Below, piece after piece: positions 55,375 through 64,000 of a stretch of DNA of 64,000 nucleotides. This stretch comes from Massariosphaeria phaeospora (Eukaryota; Ascomycota; Dothideomycetes; Pleosporales), in the NCBI GenBank assembly GCA_011032825.1, contig JAADJZ010000026.1, forward strand, positions 434,001 to 498,000. Reading direction: 5' to 3'. The notes under the pieces were generated by a model that saw only the letters and a list, made by a program, of their open reading frames with translations, made no database searches and had not been told where the DNA came from. Numbering within the stretch: position 1 is the stretch's first letter; every line of letters begins with the position of its first letter. Made by a program: the position numbers and the translations under genes.

Positions 55375-56592
55375 ATGGATAAATTTGCGCCCAGCGAGAG
55401 TTCTCGCACCGGCGTGCCCGCCGATTCGAACTCGCGCTTCACGTCGCAGTCGTCGACTACTGAAGACCTCCTGAAGCAGCAGACGGTTGGCCTCGTTGCT
55501 CTCGACGATTTCCGCAAGCGGCGCGCCGAAGCACTTGAGCGCAAAGAGCGTGCAGCTTCTCGAGGCGGCTCCGGTGCCAGCACGCCGCAAGACGGGTATG
55601 TTTTCCAGCCGACCCTCACGCACACGGAGCTGACCTATCAAGCACAGTGGCTCGACGCCTAGACCATTCAAGAAGAAGCGCCTGATGACTGCCAAAGGCA
55701 AGCTGTCTTTCGCAGACGACGACGAGCACGACGATGCCTCCAATGACTTCCCTAGCGGCACGCGGCCCCGCGGCAGCACGCCCGCCGACTCAGCTGGGAC
55801 TTTTGAGCCCGAAGGCAGAGCCGTCAAGAAAAAGCTGGCTGCAAACACGGGCATCGGGCTCAAGCCTCGCGTCATGACGAAATCTGCACTGCAGCGCGAG
55901 GCCCAACAAGCCGAGATTGCGCGACAGGACTTCGTAGGCATGCGCGACGCGGTCAAAGCCACCGAGGTTGTCGTCCCCTTCGTTTTCTACGACGGCACAA
56001 ACACACCCGGCGGACGATGCAGAGTCAAAAAGGGTGACCATATCTGGCTGGTCCTCGACAAGGCCAGGAAAGTAGGGGCCGAGCTGGGCGTTGGCGGCGA
56101 CAAGGGCCGGCGCGACTGGGCCCGGGTCAGCGTCGATGATCTGATGCTGGTGCGCGACGAAGTCATTGTCCCTCATGTACGTACCGGGACCCTGCAGCTC
56201 CAGTGCTCCAAGCTGACTTGCATTGCCAGCACTATGAGCTGTATCACTTTCTGTTCAACAAGGTCGTAGCGTTCAATGGCCCCCTCTTCGACTACTCTGC
56301 GCAGACGACCAAAGCAACCCCCATTGCTACCGACGCTGCCTCGGCCGATGTCACGAACCACAATCCGCTCGATCGCCCCGACAAGAACAGAGACCGAAGC
56401 TCGGCCGCTCCCGATGCCGAGTTGGAGGGCTTTGGCGACGATGCGAGCATCACAAAGGTGGTCGACCGCCGATGGTACGAGCGGAACAAGCACATCTTCC
56501 CAGCGAGTGTGTGGGTCGAGTATAGTCCCGGGAAGGAGATTTCCAAGATGCAAAGGAAGGATACCGAGGGCAATTCGTTCTTCTTCTCCTGA
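55375..56592 (+). CDS. XAP5/FAM50 family nuclear protein
   Basis: Three exons (55375-55595, 55663-56176 and 56230-56592) encode 365 residues. The N-terminal half is charged and coiled (LDDFRKRRAEALERKERAAS, KKKRLMTAKGKLSF). The C-terminal half is the conserved XAP5 domain: TEVVVPFVFYDGTNTPG, KKGDHIWLVLDKARK, SVDDLMLVRDEVIVPHHYEL, YHFLF, then VVDRRWYERNKHIFPAS and WVEYSP. The length matches FAM50A and plant XCT. Family members act in the nucleus in splicing-linked gene expression; human FAM50A associates with spliceosomal proteins. Both intron junctions restore the domain exactly. Confidence 0.93.
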
Positions 56593-57837
56593 AGAATGCA
56601 ACCGAGTCTGTGTGCTCGGAAATGTCGATGCGGAAGGGTACCCACGTGCCAGCAGGTCGTCTACACTACTGCCCAGTCACAGTCGTTTCCATCCTGCTCC
56701 AAAACACGGCTTTTGGAAGGCGTTTGCGCCCATAAAGAGACGTCTCTCACACATGGTAGACTGCAGTCAATGCGCTGGGTAGGGCCGCCGGAAAGTCACT
56801 AGAGTAGAGTTTTCAAGCTGTGTGGCGCGGCCGCCGCTACCAACCATAGGCAGCTAGTATAGCTACTACGCATGTGCGGTATGACTTCCTATGACTTCAG
56901 CGGTTCCAGGGCCTGTAGCCTGTAGCGATGCACACGCACTGTAGCATACCAACTACCGATCAGAATGCGGGTGCGGAGTGTCGTGTGAGCAGCTTTCCTT
57001 TCGAGTGCCTACACATGTTGGCGGATGCACGTTGGTTGCATCGCGCCGAGACCTCAACTTAGAAGTGCGCGGGCGTGCCATATGCCAGTCCTGACTCCTG
57101 AGAGTGTCCTCCAGCTGCAAGTGACGTCCCATGTGATGTACCGACACCGATCTCGGGTTGTGCGCACCGGTGGCCGCCTTTTTTGCCGCGCCCGCTCGCC
57201 TCCGCTCCGCACCACCGCCGCCGCCATGCATGCACGCATCCATCGCCCATCCCTCGTGAGCAGCAACGTCAAAAATGTGGTCGTCCACTACTGCCGATAT
57301 GAGGGCAGCGGCCGCGGCATCACACACGCTCGGGCACATCTACATAGGGCGGCCTCCCTCGACGCTCCGCTTCCGTCACATTGCCTCTTCCAGACGGGAT
57401 AGATTGCATTCTTTCAGCGACATCCCCACCCGCCAACGCTCCAAGATCCCATTGCCCGTCTCGCAGCAAACCTCTCTGCGTCCCAGTGCGACACCCCACA
57501 GAGCGACTCTGGCACCCTTTCCATTTCCACACACACACTAACCACCTATCTTGCCCAGGATGCAGGCGTCCGCACCCACTCGCCGCGCCCGGCCCGCCAA
57601 TGAGAGCGTCGAAATCACCCACATGAAGCGTCGTTGAACGCTCCTGCGTAGAGTACAATCTGGATACAGCACCTCGTGCGCCTGGATGGTTTGTCTGCCG
57701 CTCTGTTCAGCTTCAACCGCGGCTTTCTTTGCTTTTCACACGTACCTTGGCGCCCCGACAGACATAAATCCCCTTCGAGCAGATATCAGGAACAGCCCCA
57801 CGCTCGTGTCCCTCCTGGTCCACCCGCGCGGTCCAAG
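56593..57837. promoter_or_regulatory. Upstream region of the SPX-GDPD gene with CACGTG/CACGTT
   Basis: This is 1.25 kb without a supported gene. CACGTG at 56643-56648 and CACGTT at 57028-57033 fit the core sites of Pho4/NUC-1 type bHLH regulators of phosphate starvation, which control the yeast counterpart. They are distant from the ATG (1.2 and 0.8 kb), so this is tentative. A C/T-rich leader lies just before the start. Confidence 0.3.
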
Positions 57838-60800
57838 ATGAAGTTCGGCGCAAATCTCCCCCGCAACCAGGTGCCAGAGTGGGCTACCTCGTACATCAAC
57901 TACAAGGGCCTCAAGAAGCTCATCAAGACGGCTTCCGAAGCTGCCAGGATCGGCTCCGATCTTGATCTCGCGGGTGGGTCTCACTTGGTATCATATACCG
58001 TAGTCAGGGAAATAATTGGCTAACCTGCGCTCCTCAGAGTTCTTCTTCTCCCTGGATCGGAATCTTGAAGATGTCGACAGCTTCTACAACAAAAAGTACG
58101 CAGAGTCGGCGCGGCGCCTCAGGCTCCTCCACGGCCGCTATGGACGCGCCGGCCACGTGCCTGAGGTCATGGACAAAGATGAGGCGCAGGACCTCATGGG
58201 TGCTCTACTCGAGCTCCGCGGCCAACTACGGAAACTCCAGTGGTATGGCGAAGTCAATCGACGGGGCTTCGTCAAGATCACCAAGAAACTTGACAAGAAG
58301 ATTCCCACAGTATCTACGCAACAGCGCTACCTCGCCTCCAAAGTGGATCCCAAGCCGTTCGCACACAACCTTCCGCTAGCTCAGGATATGAGAGCGGTGA
58401 ATGACTGGCTGTCCGGTCTCAGTGACGTGAAAACATTCGATGACAGCGGGTCTTCACACTCTGCATCATCGCTCGGGAGAGGCCCGGGCCGCGCGTTGAA
58501 CATTCCGCAGGGCCTACTAGATGCCATGGATCATGCCATACGCAATGACGATGTCGCTACCCTTGTCCAACTCCTTACAGAGGCGTCTATCACTAATGAC
58601 CGCACTGGTACTGGATTCCAGCAAATTCTCCTCAATCTCCTACAACGCGCCATCTCCTGTAAGGCCAAGGCATGCATAGACGGGCTGTTGCCTGACATTG
58701 TCTCCTTACAAGAAGAGGACGACATCAACAAACGTAACTGTATTCATCGGCTCGTCATCAACATCAGCCGTTCCAAGACGGCGGAAATTCAAGGAGCTGG
58801 GGGCTCCATCTTGCAGTCATCAACCGAGGTAACGAGTTTTATCGTTCCGGCAGCAGCGCCTGACCGCCAACCACGACTAAGCAGTACCACAACCGAATTG
58901 CAATGTAACAGCCTCCTCGGTCCGGACGATGAATCCATGCAGCTGTTGACGTACCTTCTCAACCGAATACAGCCACGCCACCGCATCTCATTGCAGTCAC
59001 GGGATTCGTATGGACGTTTACCTTTACACTATGCAGCTCAGTATGGCTTCATGGTCGTCTGTCAAGTCATCATGAAACACATGCAAGACTGGGGTCAATT
59101 CGACGTTTCCCAGGGTATCGACTCATCACAATGGCAAGACACTGAAGGCTATGCGCCACTTCATCTTAGCGTCATTGGAGGGCATCCTCTTGCTACCAAA
59201 GCAATGCTACAGGCGGAATATTTGCTTGAAGAGAATAGCGGGAACCTCAACACCCGGACAATTATTCCCAACTCCGGCGCTGTTCTTGCCCTTGCAACAC
59301 AATCGAATTTTGTCACTATCGTCCAACTGTTAGTTGAAGCGGGCGTAGAAGTCAATTACCAGGATGACCAGGGTGAAACTGCTTTACACGTCGCCGCACG
59401 ATTTGGTCATGATGAGTGTACAAAAGTCTTGCTCGAGGGCTCGAGCGTCTACAAAACAGAAATAGATATACCGGAGAAGACATTCGGGTGGACGCCGCTG
59501 TTTATTGCCTGCGTGGACGGACACCCCTCTACAGTCGAACTCCTCGTCAAAGCTGGTGCTGATGTAGAACGCGCTGACAATTCCGGATGGACCGCCAAAG
59601 AGCATGCTGCGCTTCGAGGCCATATGACAATCGTTGAGCAACTTGCTAAGTTAGGCCCAATCCCCACCTTACCGCCATCGGTCGAGGCGCGAGTTGTCCG
59701 ATCGGCCTCTCCCTCGGGTATATCTTGTCTAGACGAGCGGAGGTCCAAGAACTTGCTCAAGGAGATTTCCACTTATCAGAAAGCACCCGAGCCTATCAAA
59801 ACATTTGGGCATCGTTATTTAACCAAGGAGACCATGGTTCTCGTCAGTCTTGGGTCCATGGACACAAGGAAGGACGTGCCGGCTGTGAAGCTGGACGACG
59901 TTCCCCTTGCTGACGCGCATGCAACTCAACTTGATACTGCTCTGTCTCTAGTTGTGTCGGCGTCGGGCGCGATCGGTGAACCAACAGTCATCGATTTACC
60001 TGTTCAAGAAAACATCTCGACGGAACCAATCACCTTCCTAACATCTGATGTGAATAAAGTCAAACTACTTTTTGACATTGTGCCAACCTATGCGGGATCA
60101 AACGATCGTATCGTAGGACGAGCTGTAGCTTTACTCTCCAGTATCAAGTCTAGCGTGGGTTCGAAGCGTATTATCCTGCAAGGCGACGTGAAGATCCCAA
60201 TTGTAGCCGCCAATACCTTGGAAGTAATCGGCTCGGTCAACTTCAATTTTCTCATCATCACCCCCTTCTCGCACCCGAATATGTCAATTACAGAGCAACA
60301 CACGTACTGGAAAAAGATGGCTTCCACGATGGTGATAGGGCATCGAGGTTTAGGAAAGAACACCCAGTCCAGGAAGTCTCTACAGCTGGGAGAAAACACA
60401 CTCCAGTCCTTCATCGCGGCTGCCAATCTTGGAGCTTCATATGTCGAGTTTGACGTTCAGCTGACAAAGGATCATGTACCTGTTATTTATCATGACTTCT
60501 TAGTCAGCGAGACTGGTATTGATGCGCCTGTGCATACATTGACTTTGGAGCAATTCCTTCATGTCAGCGAGGGACAGACGCCACGACAGTCTAGGGCCAC
60601 GTCTCCTGGGAGTAGCCGGGCGATCGATAAGACCAATGGTATGCAGACCTCCAAAAGACGACCGCGTTCGTACTCAGTCGACCACTCGCGTCAGAAGAAC
60701 ATCCACACCGACCATAGCATGGAGCTTACTGAGCGAATGAAGCACACACGAGACTTTAAAGAGAAGGGGTTCAAGGGTAATAGCCGCGGAAACTTCATTC

Positions 60801-61494
60801 AGGCACCCTTCACAACTCTCGAGGAGATGTTCAAGAAGCTACCCGAATCGACTGGCTTCAATATCGAGATGAAATATCCCATGCTTTACGAGTCCGAAGA
60901 ACACGACATGGATCAGTACGCTATCGAGTTGAATTCCTTCGTCGATACCGTCTTAAAGACTGTGTACGATCTGTCCGGCGAGCGAAATGTGATATTCTCC
61001 TCTTTCAATCCAGACATATGTCTCATGTTGTCCTTCAAGCAGCCTTCGATCCCGATTCTCTTTCTCACTGATGCAGGCACCAATCCTGTTGGGGATGTGA
61101 GGGCAGCCAGTTTGCAAGAGGCTATTCGCTTTGCGAGCAGGTGGAATTTGCTCGGTGTTGTTAGTGCAGCAGAGCCTCTCGTCTCATGTCCTAGACTGGT
61201 GAAGGTGGTCAAAGAGAGTGGTTTAGTGTGTGTCAGTTATGGATCATTGAACAATGACCCAGAAAGTGTTAAGGTCAGCACTACTGCCACTCGCTATCAC
61301 AAAACTCTTTTCACTGACGGGATTATTAGTTGCAAGTAAATGAGGGTATCGATGCCGTTATTGTCGACTCGGTGCTTGCCATCCGAAAGGGACTTACAGC
61401 CTCCGATACCTCCCACGATACTACCGATGGGGTCGCCATCGACAACAACCTTGCTGTCCCCACGGGTCCTCGCGGCGCAGAGAATATCGCCTAA
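57838..61494 (+). CDS. GDE1: Glycerophosphocholine phosphodiesterase, SPX-ankyrin-GDPD (Gde1 type)
   Basis: Three exons (57838-57973, 58038-61273 and 61330-61494) encode 1,178 residues, close to yeast Gde1 (1,223). The SPX domain (residues 1 to about 165) starts MKFGANLPRNQVPEWATSYI and has the phosphate-sensing Lys surface (KGLKKLIK). Ankyrin repeats lie near residues 365-580 (GRLPLHYAAQYG, GETALHVAARFGH, GWTPLFIACVDGH). The GDPD domain begins near 810 with the catalytic HRG in MVIGHRGLGKN, GENTLQSF, VEFDVQLTKD and IYHDF. The last intron is needed to keep the terminal strand (EGIDAVIVDSVLAIRKGL), otherwise the frame stops at 61339. The start and catalytic residues favour Gde1 over the regulator Pho81/NUC-2. 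It hydrolyses glycerophosphocholine to glycerol-3-phosphate and choline in the cytosol. Confidence 0.92.
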
Positions 61495-62600
61495 CAATCT
61501 CTCAACGCGAAGCAGTTAATGAGGTTTCCATGTACGCGGATGGTGGCCTTTGAACCTTGAATACCCAGTCCTTGGGGAGCCGGGGGTATGCGACAGGTGC
61601 TCAGGGGATGTATCCGTTCAGTTGGTATACAGATAGAGTCGTTGTGTGCTCACGAGGCGTTTTGGCTACGGTGCCTGATCTACCCAAATGCCTGCATCGT
61701 TATCAATCATTACCTAACATGATATACGCTCTAGTGTGAGTTCTATCATTGGCCTTGGGTCTCGAGAGGCACAGCGACCGCACTTCTGCCACATAATCTG
61801 GATTAAGCTAGGCTCCGGTAGGTAGTTCGGGTTCTCCAAACAACTACAAAACGTAAAACTCTTGCAGTAATGAAAAATATCAAACATGTGTACGTCGACG
61901 TTGCTTGACTACTGTTAAAACCTCTCATATTCTTGTTCTCTAGTTTAACGCTATTAGTTCCCGCTAATGCTTGCGCAGCTAATAAACGCTACTATAAATT
62001 ATTTTAAGCAACTTTGCACATTTAAGTACAAAAAACTGTAGTATTTCTTTTTTTTTTACTTTTTGCTAGTTAATTAATATAGCTACTTTTAACATTGCTA
62101 AATATTGCTTAGTTAGTTAAAATGCAGTTTTGTATACTAGCTTGCAGTATAAAAAGTAGCAAAAATACTATTTTTTATGTTGTTACTTGCGTAAAGTTAG
62201 CGTACAAGTTGTTTAATTTAAAAAAAGTATTGCAAGCTAAAAAAACTGTTACTATAAGTAAATTTAAAGCTGTAACGTAGATTCTTAGCGAGTTGCTTAC
62301 CTAGGCGAGTTGCTTACCTGCGCCAAGCTTTCTACCAACACTTGCTTCTTTTTCTTTACTACGCAATAGCTTAACTACACAACGCACTACGCGCTTTAAA
62401 CGAAAGCCAAATACAGCTTGCGATCTAGGCTATCTAACGCAACGTAACACTTTTTTAGCAACGCGCTGCATTAATCTACAACGTTTTTTAAAAAACACTA
62501 AGCAATTAGCTTGCTAAAAAACTCTTACAACGCAATTGCACACTTAACTTAATAAAGCTTCGTTTAACAGAAAACACAGTAATTAAAAAGTATACTGTTA
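61495..62600. other. 3' flank passing into AT-rich, RIP-like DNA
   Basis: Up to about 61860 the base composition is ordinary. Beyond that it becomes AT-rich, full of TA and short of long ORFs, as expected for DNA hit by repeat-induced point mutation. No gene or recognisable element was identified between 61860 and 62600, although it is probably a degraded repeat. Confidence 0.5.
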
Positions 62601-62619
62601 ACTTTAACGCGCGAAGCTT

Positions 62620-63170
62620 TCTACTTAGGCCTGCTAGGTTAGAGAATAAAGCTAACCTACTACTCGCAGCGCAAGGCTAGCTACTAGTTAAAAAAAACTA
62701 GGTTACGTTGTTCGTTAGGCGTTACTCTAAGCTTTAGATTAAGTTTAATTAAAAGTACAACTATAAAAGAGCTCTTTGTAAAGATTTTAAGCTTGTAGCT
62801 AACTAGTTTAGGCTTGTAGCAAACATAAAAGCTAAGTACAGCGTAGTAAACAAGAACACTTACAACTTTAATAAAACAGGCTTTATAATAGGCTAGATCT
62901 CAACGAGTACAGTAATTACTAGCTTAGAGCGTCGAAAACGGCCGAAAACGGTGCAGCAAAGTAACAGAGAGTAAACGATAGTAGTACAAAGCGTTAACGC
63001 AATAGAGTAAGCTATTCTACTCTTTATTATTTTTTAAAGCAAGAACTACTTTTTTGCCTAGTACGAGAAGAATAGCCTACTTTGCAACTAGGTTATCGCA
63101 GTTTCTAAAAACAGCTAAACAAACAACGAGCTAAGTTTAAAGTAGTTAAAGCACTTTAACGCCTAACGTA
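62620..63170 (+). mobile_element. RIP-degraded Fot1/pogo-type transposase, copy A (partial)
   Basis: Reading through stops on the plus strand gives the family landmarks in order: NKANLLLAAQG, VKKN-stop-VTLFVRRYSKL, YKRALCKDFKLVAN, then TYNFNKTGFIIG at 62858-62893 for the canonical YNFDETGF block, ISTSTVITSLERR, and SKNYFFA-stop-YEKN. Most stops fall at Trp positions and the catalytic D-E pair has become N-K, both G-to-A. The 5' end and anything beyond about 63170 are not recognisable, so the copy is partial and dead. Confidence 0.75.
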
Positions 63171-63229
63171 AAGCACTAGCGAACTCAACAAACTAGTAAA
63201 CTCGACAAAATTTGCCAAGACTACTACTT

Positions 63230-64000
63230 TCTCTATCAACGCGATATGTTTCAACCAACTAACGCGTTATTACACTAATACAAAAAGAAACTTCAGCTTG
63301 CTCTTAAAGCTTATAATTTTAGCTAATTCTAAAGCTATCAAGCTGCTGCTAGTGCTTTTAACGTTAAACACTATACTTTCTCTAAACGCGCTAGAGAAAT
63401 TTTATTTTGAGCTTAAACACAACTTACATTTTTAAAGCTTACTACGACTAAAGAGCAAACAATTATCCAATATATTCTCAACTTTAATTCGCGAGAATTT
63501 GCTTCTCGGCTGTTTGAGGTAGGAGATATAGAAAATAAACTAGTAGCTGCGCAAAGTAAAGAGCTAGTAGGCAAGAACTAGGCTAAGAGATTTGTAACGC
63601 GTTTAGGCGAGCTTAAAATAGCTTTTAATCGAGCAAAGAACTAGCAAAGAATACAACAAAAAGATTCTAAAGTAATTAGCGCGTAGTTTAAGCTTGTTAA
63701 GAATACCAAAGCTAAGTACAGCATCTAGGATAATAATATATACAACTTTAACAAAACTAGCTTCTAGATAGGTGTTATTAGGTTTATAAAAGTTGTTACA
63801 AGCTTTTAAAAACGTACTCGACTTAATTTTATCCAGCTAGGCAATCGAGAGTAGGTAACAGTTATCTAGAGCATCTGCGCCGCAAGGTACGCAATTCTGC
63901 TATTTATTATCTACAAAAAGCGCGTTTACATCTTAGCATAGTACGAAAAAAACTTTATACCTAGCAATTAAAAGCTTTTAGTTTCTAAAAACGGCTAGAC
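63230..64000 (+). mobile_element. RIP-degraded Fot1/pogo-type transposase, copy B (cut by window edge)
   Basis: A second copy follows head to tail. The helix-turn-helix start is readable (KKKLQLALKAY, then YQAAASAFNVKHYTFSKRA), followed by TTTKEQTIIQYILNFNSREF, then VGKN-stop-AKRFVTRLGELK, RIQQKDSKVISA, NIYNFNKTSF at about 63747-63776 and FIIYKKRVYILA-stop-YEKN. It differs from copy A in many residues, so the two are not recent duplicates of each other. Stops at Trp positions and the D-E to N-K change again point to RIP. The element runs past 64000. Confidence 0.78.

Noticed and set aside
61274..61339. Ending the SPX-GDPD protein at the stop 61339
   Set aside because: Splicing out 61274-61329 restores the terminal GDPD strand (EGIDAVIVDSVLAIRKGL), which the unspliced frame would lose.

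Overview
The window is nuclear DNA of a filamentous ascomycete (Pezizomycotina). Short GT-AG introns of about 45-70 bases interrupt most genes, the genes resemble fungal orthologs, and transposon copies carry the C-to-T/G-to-A decay typical of repeat-induced point mutation (RIP). The gene content fits a dothideomycete such as a member of Pleosporales, but that placement is an inference.

Layout. At 0.5-5 kb lie an MFS sugar transporter with seven exons, a possible small Cys-rich ORF and a single-pass membrane protein. From about 5 to 18 kb is a gene-poor accessory stretch. It holds a complete but dead Tc1/mariner element (6312-7726, TA target duplication), three diverged APH-family phosphotransferase genes all on the minus strand, two broken copies of an unrecognised small protein divergent from the first two kinases, and several minisatellites and decayed duplications.

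From about 18 to 61.5 kb is a dense block of conserved housekeeping genes: Sas10/Utp3 (rRNA processing), 3-ketodihydrosphingosine reductase, mitochondrial 2-oxodicarboxylate carrier, the replication helicase-nuclease Dna2, the splicing factor Cwf19, GPN-loop GTPase Gpn1/Npa3, a 3,164-residue DUF6606/DUF3638/DUF3645 protein, a NIP30/FAM192A protein, an aldo-keto reductase, a multi-CBM18 chitin deacetylase, a UBA/AT-hook protein, a XAP5/FAM50 protein and an SPX-ankyrin-GDPD phosphodiesterase (Gde1 type). Many are head-to-head pairs with short shared promoters: Sas10/reductase, carrier/DNA2, Cwf19/Gpn1, NIP30/AKR and UBA/XAP5.

From about 61.8 kb to the end the sequence turns AT-rich and ORF-free. 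It holds two head-to-tail, RIP-destroyed copies of a Fot1/pogo-type transposase, the second cut by the window edge.

The most unusual points are the repeated kinase/small-protein pair with its frameshifts, SecA/SF2-like motifs in the giant DUF3638 protein, a duplicated or mutually exclusive 3' exon in the chitin deacetylase, and the transposase in which all four stops fall where Trp is expected. No tRNA, rRNA or CRISPR array was found. Exon boundaries were read by eye from splice signals and reading frame; no alignment or search was run.
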